A stretch of 64,000 nucleotides of DNA from CAZJFH01 sp964545205. GTDB lineage: Bacteria > Pseudomonadota > Alphaproteobacteria > Rhodospirillales > Magnetospirillaceae. Below, piece after piece: positions 46,290-55,036 of this stretch (position 1 is the stretch's first letter; each line of letters begins with the position of its first letter). The stretch is from positions 28,355 to 92,354 of the forward strand of contig CAZJFH010000009.1 in NCBI GenBank assembly GCA_964545205.1, written 5' to 3'. The notes under the pieces were generated by a model. The model was not told the origin of the DNA. It searched no databases and worked only from the letters and a program-made list of their open reading frames with translations. The translations under genes were made by a program, and so were the position numbers.

Positions 46290-46478
46290 ATGGACGATTG
46301 GGATATCCGCTCCGAGAAGCCGGAGATGATCCGCGACTACGCCAACCGCGAGCAGCCTGCCCTGCAGGAGTACGACTGGGTTCGCGAACAACGTCAGGAA
46401 CGGCGCGTTCCCATCGGGATCGTCGAGGCCCTGCTGGCGTCGATGGACGCCGAGGACGCCCCCTTCCTGCCGAACTGA
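46290..46478 (+). CDS. Small acidic hypothetical protein (62 aa)
   Basis: 62-aa peptide starting MDDWDIRSEKPEMIRDYANR, mixed charged, with no membrane segment and an acidic end. AGGAGG lies eight bases before the ATG, which argues for translation. It contains a helix-favouring EYDWVREQRQER. Family unknown. A second small frame follows after 14 bases and may be co-transcribed. Confidence 0.5.
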   Translation: MDDWDIRSEKPEMIRDYANREQPALQEYDWVREQRQERRVPIGIVEALLASMDAEDAPFLPN

Positions 46479-46492
46479 CCGTCGAGCCGGAC

Positions 46493-46654
46493 ATGAACGC
46501 CATGAGCAACGACCGCTCCTTCGCCAATTTCCTCGTGCTGCGCGACGAGCAGCCCTTCCTGATCGTCAACGCCACGCTGGCCAACGTGCAGCGCCTGGTG
46601 GCGCGGTTCGCCAGCGACGCGAGCCACAGGTTCTCCTTCCGCCCCTGCGCCTGA
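46493..46654 (+). CDS. Possible small protein (53 aa)
   Basis: 53-aa frame starting MNAMSNDRSFANFLVLRDEQ with plausible alternating hydrophobic residues (FLIVNATLANVQRLVARFA). The RBS is weak (CGAGCCGG). Position directly after the 62-aa gene suggests a pair. Function unknown and reality uncertain. Confidence 0.35.
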   Translation: MNAMSNDRSFANFLVLRDEQPFLIVNATLANVQRLVARFASDASHRFSFRPCA

Positions 46655-46806
46655 GGGCCGGGGTCGATTACCTCCTGTCTCGTTCGTCTTCCTCCCTGAA
46701 CTTGGGCCCGGCCCGCAGCCTTGACGAAAGGCGTGCGACCGGGTTCTTTTTTTGTTCTCGTAAATGGGCTATCCTCGAAAGAGAAAGCGCAGGAGAACAC
46801 ATACCC

Positions 46807-47244
46807 ATGGTTGCCGTTGCGCGTTGGGCCGGCGTCGCGTTATGCGCCATGGTGGCGATGGCGCCCGCAATGGGGGAAACGCTGTCCGGTCCGATTCGAG
46901 CGCAGGTGCTGTCGGTCGTCGACGGCGACACCATCGTCGCGCGCGCCCGCATCTGGCTGGGCCAGGAGGTCGAGACCCGGGTGCGGCTGACCGGAATCGA
47001 CGCCCCCGAGCTGCGCGGCCGCTGCGCCGCCGAGCGCCGCGCCGCCGAACGTGCCCGCGCCTTGCTGGTGGCGGCGATCGGCGGCGGGCCGGTCGATCTG
47101 CTCGACGTCGGCTACGACAAGTACGGCGGCCGCGTGGTGGCGCGGGTGCGCACCGCCGACGGCCGCGATCTCGCCGAGACGCTGCAGGCCGCCGGACTGG
47201 CGCGGCGCTACGACGGCGGCGCCCGCCGGCCCTGGTGCTCGTGA
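46807..47244 (+). CDS. Secreted thermonuclease (SNase family)
   Basis: 145-aa nuclease with a signal peptide (to about residue 23, cleavage near MGE). The active site is complete: VVDGDTIV, RLTGIDAPELRG (Arg, Asp, Glu) and DKYGGRVVARV with the second Arg. It should be a calcium-dependent periplasmic or extracellular nuclease. AGGAG precedes the ATG. Its end overlaps the convergent hydrolase by 37 bases. Contrast with the inactive relative at 34337. Confidence 0.8.
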   Translation: MVAVARWAGVALCAMVAMAPAMGETLSGPIRAQVLSVVDGDTIVARARIWLGQEVETRVRLTGIDAPELRGRCAAERRAAERARALLVAAIGGGPVDLLDVGYDKYGGRVVARVRTADGRDLAETLQAAGLARRYDGGARRPWCS

Positions 47245-48029
47245 TCGCCGAGCCCGGCCAGCAGGTCGTCCAGGGTCTCGGTCAGCCGCGCCAGGTCCTC
47301 GGGCCGCGACAGCCGGTGGTCGCCGTCCTTGACCAGGGTGATCGCGACGTCTTCGGCGGCCAGCCGCTCGGCCAGGCGCAGGCTGGTCCGCCACGGCACG
47401 TCGGCGTCGCGCATGCCGTGGATCAGCCGCACCGGGCAGCGGATGGCGATGTCGTCGCCGAGCAGCAGGTGCTGACGGCCTTCCTCGATCAGCGCCCGGC
47501 CGATCGGATAGCCGCCGTCGTCGTAGCAGCTCGGCAGCACCACCTGGCCCTCGGCCAGCAGGGTGCGGCGCTGCTCGTCCGAGAAGCAGTCCCAGATCAG
47601 CTCCTGGGTGAAGTCCGGCGCCGCGGCCAGTCCGATCAGGCCGGCGACCCTCTCGGGCCGGCGCAGCGCCGCCAGCAGCATCAGCCAGCCGCCGCAGCTC
47701 GAACCGACCAGCACCACCGGCCCCCGGGTCAGCGCGTCGAGCACGGCGACGGCGTCCTCGGCCCAGCGGCCGATCGTGCCGGCGACGAAATCGCCGGAGC
47801 TGCGGCCGTGGCCGAAGGTGTCGAAACGCAGGAAGGCGTTGCCGCGGCGGTGGCAGTGGGCTTCGAGCGCCAGCGCCTTGCCGCCGTCCATGTCCGACTT
47901 CAGCCCGTGCAGGAACACCACCGTCGGCGATCGGCCGGGCAGGGCGCGGTATGCGATTGTCGCGCCATCGTCGCGTGCTAATATCCCGCACGGCCTGTCG
48001 GGGGACGGGGCGTCGTTGTCAGCGTTCAT
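47208..48029 (-). CDS. Alpha/beta hydrolase, ABHD10-like
   Basis: 273-aa hydrolase: VVFLHGLKSDMDGGKA oxyanion region, nucleophile Ser111 in VLVGSSCGGW, acid in HGMRDADVPW and His in VKDGDHRLSRPEDL. The HGLKSDMDG-type block is characteristic of the ABHD10 (palmitoyl-protein thioesterase/carboxylesterase) branch. The ATG at 48029 overlaps the divergent glycosyltransferase's possible ATG at 48028, leaving almost no promoter room. Substrate unknown. Confidence 0.8.
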   Translation of the reverse strand: MNADNDAPSPDRPCGILARDDGATIAYRALPGRSPTVVFLHGLKSDMDGGKALALEAHCHRRGNAFLRFDTFGHGRSSGDFVAGTIGRWAEDAVAVLDALTRGPVVLVGSSCGGWLMLLAALRRPERVAGLIGLAAAPDFTQELIWDCFSDEQRRTLLAEGQVVLPSCYDDGGYPIGRALIEEGRQHLLLGDDIAIRCPVRLIHGMRDADVPWRTSLRLAERLAAEDVAITLVKDGDHRLSRPEDLARLTETLDDLLAGLGDHEHQGRRAPPS

Positions 48030-48045
48030 GGGTCGATTTCCGTTC

Positions 48046-49251
48046 ATGCACATCCTCGAGGGGACCAACATCGAAGACGCGCCGGGCGCCGGCCGTCAAC
48101 CCGTCGTTCTGCAGGTCCTGCCGGCGCTGGTGACCGGCGGCGTCGAGCGGGGCACGATCGAGATCGCCACCGCGCTGGCCGAGGCCGGCTGGACCGCGGT
48201 CGTCGCCTCGGCCGGCGGGCCGATGGTGCGCGAGCTCGACCGCATCGGCGCGCGCCACGTCCAGCTGCCGCTGCATCTGCGCAGCCCGTGGGCGATCCAC
48301 CGCAACGTCGCCCGGCTCGAGCGGGTGATCCGCGAGTTCGGCGTCGACATCGTCCACGCCCGCAGCCGCGCCCCGGCCTGGAGCGCGATGAAGGCGGCGA
48401 GGAACTGCGGCGCGCATTTCGTCACCACCTTCCACGGCACCTACAACCTGGGCCCGATGGGCCTGAAGCGCGGCTACAACGCGGTGATGCAGCGCGGCGA
48501 GCGGGTCATCGCCATCTCGCATTTCATCGCCGAGCACATGCAGCGCGTCTACGGCACCGATCCGGCGCGCATCCGCATCATCCACCGCGGCGTCGATTTC
48601 GAGAAGTTCGACCCGGCCAAGGTGTCGGCGGCGCGCTTCATCCAGCTCGCGCAGCAGTGGCGGCTGCCGGACGGCGCGCCGGTGATCATGCTGCCGGGGC
48701 GGCTGACGCGCTGGAAGGGCCAGGCGGTGCTGATCGAGGCGCTGGCGCTGCTCGGCCGGCGCGACGTGCGCGCCTTGCTGGTCGGCTCCGACCAGGGCCG
48801 CACCGGCTACCGCAAGGAGCTGGAGGAGCTGTCGCGCCGGCGCGGGCTGCAGGAGGTCGTGCACATCGTCGACCACTGCAACGACATGCCGGCCGCCTAC
48901 AAGCTCAGCGACGTCGTCGTCTCGGCCTCGACCGATCCCGAGGCCTTCGGCCGCGTCGTCGTCGAGGCGATGGCGATGGGCCGGCCGGTGATCGCCACCG
49001 CGCACGGCGGCGCCGCCGAGACGGTGATCGAGGGCGAGACCGGCTGGCTGGTGCCGCCGGGCGAGCCGCGGGCGCTGGCCGGCGCGCTCGAGGCGGCGCT
49101 GGCGATGACGCCGCCGCAGCGCGCCGCCATGGCCGAGACCTGCGCCGAATACGTCCATACCCACTTCACCACCGAACTGATGTGCCGGCAGACGCTCGAG
49201 CTCTACGCCGAGCTGCTGTCGCCGCCGGACGAGGAGCCCGCCGCCTGCTAG
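48046..49251 (+). CDS. GT4 glycosyltransferase, lipopolysaccharide/exopolysaccharide type
   Basis: 401-aa family-4 enzyme: acceptor domain with LPALVTGGVERGTIEIA, donor domain with PGRLTRWKGQAVLIEALALL and the full E-x7-E motif DPEAFGRVVVEAMAMG. These mark WaaG/PimB-like transferases that use nucleotide sugars for LPS core or capsule. Start is ATG 48046 or 48028; neither has a clear RBS. It is unlike the two Agt-type enzymes at 926 and 3836. No polysaccharide cluster surrounds it. Confidence 0.8.
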   Translation: MHILEGTNIEDAPGAGRQPVVLQVLPALVTGGVERGTIEIATALAEAGWTAVVASAGGPMVRELDRIGARHVQLPLHLRSPWAIHRNVARLERVIREFGVDIVHARSRAPAWSAMKAARNCGAHFVTTFHGTYNLGPMGLKRGYNAVMQRGERVIAISHFIAEHMQRVYGTDPARIRIIHRGVDFEKFDPAKVSAARFIQLAQQWRLPDGAPVIMLPGRLTRWKGQAVLIEALALLGRRDVRALLVGSDQGRTGYRKELEELSRRRGLQEVVHIVDHCNDMPAAYKLSDVVVSASTDPEAFGRVVVEAMAMGRPVIATAHGGAAETVIEGETGWLVPPGEPRALAGALEAALAMTPPQRAAMAETCAEYVHTHFTTELMCRQTLELYAELLSPPDEEPAAC

Positions 49252-49324
49252 GGCGCCCAGCTTGACTCGGCCGGCAAAGCCTTTCAAAGTCCCGGCTTTC
49301 TGTTTCCTGGAAGAGCGAAACCCC

Positions 49325-51238
49325 ATGGTTGCCATTACCTTGCCCGACGGCAGCGTTCGCCGTTTCGAGGGCCCGGTCACGGGTGCGGACGTCGCCCGCG
49401 ACATCGGCCCCGGCCTGGCCAAGTCGGCCCTGGCCATCCGCATCGACGGCAAGTTGCGCGACCTGTCGACCACCATCGACGGCGACGCGCGGGTGGCCAT
49501 CGTCACGCCCAAGGATCCGGACGCGCTGGAGCTGCTGCGCCACGACGCCGCCCACGTCATGGCCGAGGCGGTCAAGGAGCTCTATCCCGAGACCCAGGTC
49601 ACGATCGGCCCGGCGATCGAGAACGGCTTCTACTACGACTTCGCCCGCCCGACCCCGTTCACGCCCGAGGACCTCGAGAGGATCGAGGCGCGCATGCGCG
49701 AGATCGTCGACCGCGACGAGCCGCTGGTCTGCGAGACCTGGGACCGCGACGAGGCGGTGCGGTTCTTCGAGGCCCAGGGCGAGAAGTACAAGGCCGAGCT
49801 CATCGCCGCGATCCCGGCGGGCGAGAAGATCACGCTCTATCGCCAGGGCGAGTTCATCGACCTGTGCCGCGGCCCGCACCTGCCGTCGACCGGCAAGCTC
49901 GGCAAGGCGTTCAAGCTGATGAAGCTGGCCGGCGCCTATTGGCGCGGCGACGCCCGCAACGAGATGCTGCAGCGCATCTACGGCACCGCCTGGTTCGACA
50001 AGAAGGAGCTGGAGGCCTATCTCCACATGCTGGAGGAGGCCGAGAAGCGCGATCACCGCCGGCTGGGCCGCGAGATGGACCTGTTCCACCTCCAGGAGGA
50101 GGCGGTCGGCAGCGTGTTCTGGCATCCGCACGGCTGGACGCTGTGGCGCACGATCGAGACCTATCTGCGCCGGCGGCTCGAGGACGGCGGCTACGTCGAG
50201 GTCAAGACGCCGCAGCTGCTCGACCGCTCGCTGTGGGAGGCCTCGGGGCATTGGGACAAGTTCGGCGAGAACATGTTCACGGTCCAGACGCCCGACGAGC
50301 GGACGCTGGCCGTCAAGCCGATGAACTGCCCCTGCCACGTGCAGATCTTCCGCCAGGGCATCAAGAGCTACCGCGACCTGCCGCTGCGCATGGCCGAGTT
50401 CGGCTCGTGCCACCGCTACGAACCGTCGGGGGCGCTGCACGGCATCATGCGCGTGCGCGCCTTCACCCAGGACGACGCCCACATCTTCTGCGCCGAGGAC
50501 CAGATCACCGCCGAGACCATCGCCTTCTGCGAACTGCTCAAGACCGTCTACGGCGATTTCGGCTTCACCGACGTGCACGTGAAGTTCTCCGACCGGCCGC
50601 CGACCCGGGCCGGCAGCGACGAGACCTGGGATCGCGCCGAGCGGGCGCTGATGGACGCCGCCAAGGCCGCCGGTCTGGAGATGACCCTCAATCCCGGCGA
50701 AGGCGCCTTCTACGGCCCGAAGCTGGAGTTCGTGCTGCGCGACGCCATCGGCCGCGACTGGCAGTGCGGCACCCTGCAGGTCGACTTCGTGCTGCCGGAA
50801 CGGCTCGGCGCCGCGTTCATCGGCGAGGACGGCAACCGCCATCTGCCGGTGATGCTGCACCGCGCGATCTTCGGCTCGTTCGAGCGCTTCATCGGCATCC
50901 TGATCGAGCATTACGCCGGCCGCTTCCCGCTGTGGCTGGCGCCCAAGCAGGTGGTGGTGGCGACGATCACCCAGGACGGCGACGGCTACGCCCGCGAGGT
51001 CGGCGAGGCGCTGAAGGCCGCCGGTCTCAGGGTCGAACTCGACCTGCGCAACGAGAAGATCAACTACAAGGTCCGCGAGCACAGCCTCGCCAAGGTGCCG
51101 GTGATCCTGGCGATCGGCCGCAAGGAGGCCGAGAACCGAACCGTCGCGATGCGGCGCCTCGGCGGCAGCGCCCAAGAAATCCTTGCGCTCGACGAGGCAG
51201 TCGCTACACTTGGCCGCGAAGCCGCGATGCCGGCTTGA
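49325..51238 (+). CDS. thrS: Threonine-tRNA ligase
   Basis: 637-aa enzyme with an N-terminal TGS domain, the SAD editing domain (HDAAHVMAEAV, CRGPHLPSTG), the class II catalytic core (VKPMNCPCHVQIF, GIMRVRAFTQDDAHIFC) and the anticodon-binding domain. Zinc ligands Cys and His are present; the CPCH variant of CPGH is common in proteobacteria. infC follows 76 bases downstream, the usual order. Confidence 0.97.
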   Translation: MVAITLPDGSVRRFEGPVTGADVARDIGPGLAKSALAIRIDGKLRDLSTTIDGDARVAIVTPKDPDALELLRHDAAHVMAEAVKELYPETQVTIGPAIENGFYYDFARPTPFTPEDLERIEARMREIVDRDEPLVCETWDRDEAVRFFEAQGEKYKAELIAAIPAGEKITLYRQGEFIDLCRGPHLPSTGKLGKAFKLMKLAGAYWRGDARNEMLQRIYGTAWFDKKELEAYLHMLEEAEKRDHRRLGREMDLFHLQEEAVGSVFWHPHGWTLWRTIETYLRRRLEDGGYVEVKTPQLLDRSLWEASGHWDKFGENMFTVQTPDERTLAVKPMNCPCHVQIFRQGIKSYRDLPLRMAEFGSCHRYEPSGALHGIMRVRAFTQDDAHIFCAEDQITAETIAFCELLKTVYGDFGFTDVHVKFSDRPPTRAGSDETWDRAERALMDAAKAAGLEMTLNPGEGAFYGPKLEFVLRDAIGRDWQCGTLQVDFVLPERLGAAFIGEDGNRHLPVMLHRAIFGSFERFIGILIEHYAGRFPLWLAPKQVVVATITQDGDGYAREVGEALKAAGLRVELDLRNEKINYKVREHSLAKVPVILAIGRKEAENRTVAMRRLGGSAQEILALDEAVATLGREAAMPA

Positions 51239-51314
51239 ACCAGATTGGGCGCGTCTGCAGCCTCGATGTGAGGTGCCGCGCCTGTAGTCGTTGCTGCAAC
51301 GAAGGAGGAGTTAC

Positions 51315-51851
51315 ATAGCCAGGCCGCCTGTCCAGACGCCGCCCAACCGCGAGGGCCCGCGCGTCAACAACGAGATCGATGTCCGCACCATTCGACTGGT
51401 CGACGAGAACGGCGAGATGGTGGGCGTGGTGTCCACGCGAGAGGGGATGGAGATGGCCCGCGAGGCAGGCCTCGACCTGGTCGAGGTGTCGCCGAACGCC
51501 GATCCGCCCGTCTGCAAAATCCTCGACTTCGGCAAGTACAAGTACGAGCTTCAGAAGAAACGCAACGAAGCCCGGAAAAAGCAGAAGGTCATCGAGGTCA
51601 AGGAAATCAAGCTTCGCCCGAACATCGACGAGAACGACTACGGGGTGAAGATGCGCAACATGCGCAAGTTCCTGGAGGAAGGCGACAAGGTGAAGGTCAC
51701 CATGCGCTTCCGCGGCCGCGAAATGGCCCACCAGGACATCGGCCTCAAGGTCCTCGACCGGGTTCGCGACGAACTCGACGAACTGGCCAAGGTCGAGCAG
51801 TTCCCCCGGGTCGAGGGGCGGCAGATGGTGATGGTGCTGGCCCCGCGCTGA
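51315..51851 (+). CDS. infC: Translation initiation factor IF-3, AUA start
   Basis: 178-aa IF-3 with the PRVNNEI N-terminal motif, linker KKQKVIEVKEIKLRPNID and the C-terminal domain ending EGRQMVMVLAPR. No ATG, GTG or TTG gives a normal N-terminus; an ideal AAGGAGG (51302-51308) sits six bases before ATA GCC AGG at 51315. infC genes are known for rare start codons, which IF-3 itself discriminates against, so the gene limits its own translation. The track-style TTG start at 51291 would place the SD inside the coding region. Confidence 0.9.
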   Translation: MARPPVQTPPNREGPRVNNEIDVRTIRLVDENGEMVGVVSTREGMEMAREAGLDLVEVSPNADPPVCKILDFGKYKYELQKKRNEARKKQKVIEVKEIKLRPNIDENDYGVKMRNMRKFLEEGDKVKVTMRFRGREMAHQDIGLKVLDRVRDELDELAKVEQFPRVEGRQMVMVLAPR

Positions 51852-51876
51852 GCACCGCGACTCCTGCGACGATCGA

Positions 51877-51903
51877 GGGCCGGCCATTGCGCCGGCCCTT
51901 TTT
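51877..51903 (+). terminator. Rho-independent terminator of infC
   Basis: GGGCCGGC (51877-51884) and GCCGGCCC (51891-51898) form a perfect stem with a six-base loop, followed by five Ts. It ends the infC transcript and faces the convergent ttrA. Confidence 0.9.
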
Positions 51904-51951
51904 CGTCGCGGAAAGTCGCGCCGGGCGTCCGCCCGGCGCGACGATCGCCGG

Positions 51952-54900
51952 TCACGCCCGTTCGAGCCGCGCCGGCAGGCCCTGGCGCACCGAGGTGCCC
52001 GAGACCGGGTCGGTGTAGACCGCCGGGTGCTTGCGGGTCGGGTCGAGCAGGCCGAGGTCGTTGAGGCACACGCCGGCGGCGAGCTGCGGCCGGCTCGGCT
52101 GGGCGACGCCGCCGATCACGTGGGCGCGCGCGCCCAGCTCCTTGTGGCCCCAGCCGTGCTCGACGGCGACCACGCCCTGGCGCACGCCGTTGCGCACCAG
52201 CGCGGTGGCGACGACGCTGCCGCCCGGCGTCGACAGCCGCACGCTGTCGCCGGTGCGGATGCCCAGGCGCTCGGCGTCGGCGACGTTGACGAACACCGGA
52301 TTGTCGCGCTGGACCCGGCGCAGCGCGTCGGAGCCGATGCTGTAGGAGTTCTGCAGCGGCGACTTGAAGCTGACGATCTGCAGCGGCCATTCGCTCTCGG
52401 GATAGACCGACCGCACCGGGGTGCCGTCGGCGAAGCTGGCCTCGACCCAGGTCGGCGAGCCGGCGAAGCGCTTGCCGGTCAGGGTGTTGCGCGTCGTGCC
52501 GACCTGCTCGTTGTAGACCTGCATCGGCGCCTTGAAGGCGTTGGTCTGCCGGTCGCCGTCGAAGGCCTGGGCGTGCGGCTGGTAGCGGCCGCCCTTGCAG
52601 TACACCGTCGCCGCCTTGCGCCACTCGTCGGCCTTCAGGGTGGCGGTCAGCGCCGGCAGGATGCGCTCGACGCCGGTCATCGCGATGTCCTCGTCCGAGG
52701 CGTCGCCGACCGGCGCCTTGCCGACGAAGGCGACGTTGGCGGCGCCGCGCAGGTACCAGTCCTCGGGCCGGTCCAGCGGATGGGCGTTGCCGTCGGCGTC
52801 CTTGATGGCGCCGGGGCCGAAGCCGGGCAGGCCCATTTCCTTGGCCAGGGCGATGAAGAAGGTCTCCATCCCGACCGCCTGGCCGTCGGCGGTCTTGTCG
52901 GCCCTGGGCTCGACCACCGGCCAGCGCGCGGTGGTCATCCTGGTCGGCACGCCGGCCCAGTCGGAGGCGAAGCCCCAGCTTTCGTACATCAGCGAGTCGG
53001 GCACGACGTAGTCGGCCAGGGCCGAGCTCTCGTTGAGGAACGGATCGACGGCGACGATCAGCGGCAGGACCGCGGGGTCCTTCAGCCTGTCGACGAGCTG
53101 CAGCGCGCCGGGGATGCCGTAGATCGGGTTGGCGCCCCACAGGAACAGCGCCTTCAGCGGATAGGGATAGCCGGAGACGATCGAGCTCAGCCACTCGGTC
53201 GCCAGGTTCGGCGGATTGGGGAACCACGGCGCTTCCGACGGATAGGGATTGCCGGCCGCCTTCTTGGCCTTGAACTCGCTGGTCTTCTCGTAGGGCACGT
53301 TGCGGCCCAGCGGGATGCCCTTGGGCTTGATCTGGCCGTCGAAGGACTCGAGGTCGTAGCGCGGCCCCTTGGTCTCGGGGAAGCGCCCGCCGGCGAACAG
53401 CGTGCCGCCCTTGCGGTTGAGGTTGCCGATCAGCGTGTTGAGCATCATGACGGCGAAGGCGTTGTAGAAGCCGTTGCCGGCCATCATGCCGCCATGCGCC
53501 GACACCGCGGCCTTCTTGCCGTGGCTGGTGAATTCGCGCGCCAGCCAGACGATGGTCTCGACCGGCACGCCGCAGGCCGCCGCGTATTCGTCGATGGTGA
53601 AGCGCGCGGCCGCTTCGCGCAGCAGACTGAGGCTGCTCTTGACCGCGACCGGGCCGGACGCCGTCTCGACGACGCCGTCGTGGAACAGCGCCGCCGGCCC
53701 GGCGACGGCGTCGTGCGCCACGACCTGGCCGGCGGCGTCGACCACCGCGAACGGGTCCTTGGCGCCGTACTTGTCCTCTTCGGCGACCGGCATGCCGATG
53801 TCCGAGCCGCGCAGCAAGCGGCCGTCGCGCGGATGGCCGGGCTGGGTGATCACGAGGTGGGTGGCGTTCGACCAGTTGGCCTCGCCGGCGGCCTCGGCCG
53901 CCGCCTGGTTGGGCTGGGCGAGATAGCCGGCGTCGTAGCGCTCGTTCTCGATGATCCAGCGGATCATCGCCATCGCCAGCGCGCCGTCGGTGCCGGGCTT
54001 GATCGGGATCCAGCGGGCGCGCTCGCGCACCGCCATGGTCTCGGAGTTGTTGAGCACCGGGTCGATGACGACGTAGTTCAGCTTGCCGTCGCTGCGCGCC
54101 TTGGCGACCAGGGTGCCCTGGCGCTTGAACGGGTTGCCGGCATTGGCCGGCGCGGTGCCCATGAACATGACGAACTCGGCGTCGTGCCAGTCGGGCTTGG
54201 CGTGCGGCATCTTCTTGCCGTCGCCGAACATCGCGCCCGAGCCGGAGCGGTAGGCGCCGCCGCAATACGAGCCGTGGCCGACCATGTTCATCGAGCCGAA
54301 CGCCTGCTGGACGAAGCGCTTGACGAACGGCTGGCGGCCTTCGTTGGTGCTGATGATCAGGCCGAACTGGTTGGCCTTGGCGCCGAGTTCGGGCCGATCG
54401 GGATCGATCGGCGTCTTGAGGTCGCGGATCGCCTTCAGGCCGTCGACATGGCCCTCGCCGAACAGGTCGCCGCCCTCGGTGACCTCCTTGACCAACTGCT
54501 CGAAGGAAATCGGCCGCCACTCGCCCGAGCCGCGCGGGCCGACGCGCTTCATCGGCGACAGGATGCGGAACGGCGAGTCCATCTGCTCGAGGATGGCGTT
54601 GCCGCGACCGCAGGCGGTCGAGCGGAACTTCAGGCCCTGCTCGCCCTTGCGGGTCAGGGCGACGAAGCTGTCCCTGACCGAGGTGTCGTAGGGCAGGAAG
54701 GGATCGGCCGACAGCGGGCTGTAGGGATTGCCCGAGACCCGGATCACCTTGCCGCTGGCCTTGTCGACCCGCACCCGCACGCCGCAGAAGGTCGTGCAGC
54801 CCATGCACATGGTGTAGGAGACCTGCTGGCGCGGATTGAGCGACAGCTCGCCGCTTTTCGGATCGACCCGGAACTCGGGCTCGGCGGCGTTGCCGAAGAC

Positions 54901-55035
54901 GGGGTGCTTCGGGGTTTCGCCGGCCCAGGCGCCCTTGGTCAGCTTGTGGGCGGTCTCGGAATAGCCGCCGGCGAAGACGGCGAGCGCGCCGGCGGCGGTG
55001 GCCGCCTTGAGGACGGTGCGACGGGAGGTGTTCAT
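51952..55035 (-). CDS. ttrA: Tetrathionate reductase catalytic subunit TtrA-like molybdoprotein
   Basis: 1027-aa molybdopterin oxidoreductase. A Tat signal (SRRTVLKAA) exports it folded. The [4Fe-4S] cluster ligands are Cys77, Cys80, Cys84 and Cys142, and GHGSYCGGA gives Cys258 as the likely molybdenum ligand. The opening MCMGCTTFCGVRVRVD and overall length fit the TtrA/SrdA/ArrA branch. The TtrB, TtrC, TtrS/R and TsdA-like neighbours favour tetrathionate; selenate or arsenate are weaker alternatives. Last gene of ttrBCA, one base after ttrC. Confidence 0.8.
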   Translation of the reverse strand: MNTSRRTVLKAATAAGALAVFAGGYSETAHKLTKGAWAGETPKHPVFGNAAEPEFRVDPKSGELSLNPRQQVSYTMCMGCTTFCGVRVRVDKASGKVIRVSGNPYSPLSADPFLPYDTSVRDSFVALTRKGEQGLKFRSTACGRGNAILEQMDSPFRILSPMKRVGPRGSGEWRPISFEQLVKEVTEGGDLFGEGHVDGLKAIRDLKTPIDPDRPELGAKANQFGLIISTNEGRQPFVKRFVQQAFGSMNMVGHGSYCGGAYRSGSGAMFGDGKKMPHAKPDWHDAEFVMFMGTAPANAGNPFKRQGTLVAKARSDGKLNYVVIDPVLNNSETMAVRERARWIPIKPGTDGALAMAMIRWIIENERYDAGYLAQPNQAAAEAAGEANWSNATHLVITQPGHPRDGRLLRGSDIGMPVAEEDKYGAKDPFAVVDAAGQVVAHDAVAGPAALFHDGVVETASGPVAVKSSLSLLREAAARFTIDEYAAACGVPVETIVWLAREFTSHGKKAAVSAHGGMMAGNGFYNAFAVMMLNTLIGNLNRKGGTLFAGGRFPETKGPRYDLESFDGQIKPKGIPLGRNVPYEKTSEFKAKKAAGNPYPSEAPWFPNPPNLATEWLSSIVSGYPYPLKALFLWGANPIYGIPGALQLVDRLKDPAVLPLIVAVDPFLNESSALADYVVPDSLMYESWGFASDWAGVPTRMTTARWPVVEPRADKTADGQAVGMETFFIALAKEMGLPGFGPGAIKDADGNAHPLDRPEDWYLRGAANVAFVGKAPVGDASDEDIAMTGVERILPALTATLKADEWRKAATVYCKGGRYQPHAQAFDGDRQTNAFKAPMQVYNEQVGTTRNTLTGKRFAGSPTWVEASFADGTPVRSVYPESEWPLQIVSFKSPLQNSYSIGSDALRRVQRDNPVFVNVADAERLGIRTGDSVRLSTPGGSVVATALVRNGVRQGVVAVEHGWGHKELGARAHVIGGVAQPSRPQLAAGVCLNDLGLLDPTRKHPAVYTDPVSGTSVRQGLPARLERA

Positions 55036-55036
55036 C

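Noticed and set aside
49252..49324. T-box or attenuator leader for thrS
   Set aside because: The 73-base gap is too short for a T-box and contains no Thr-codon leader peptide or convincing competing stems.
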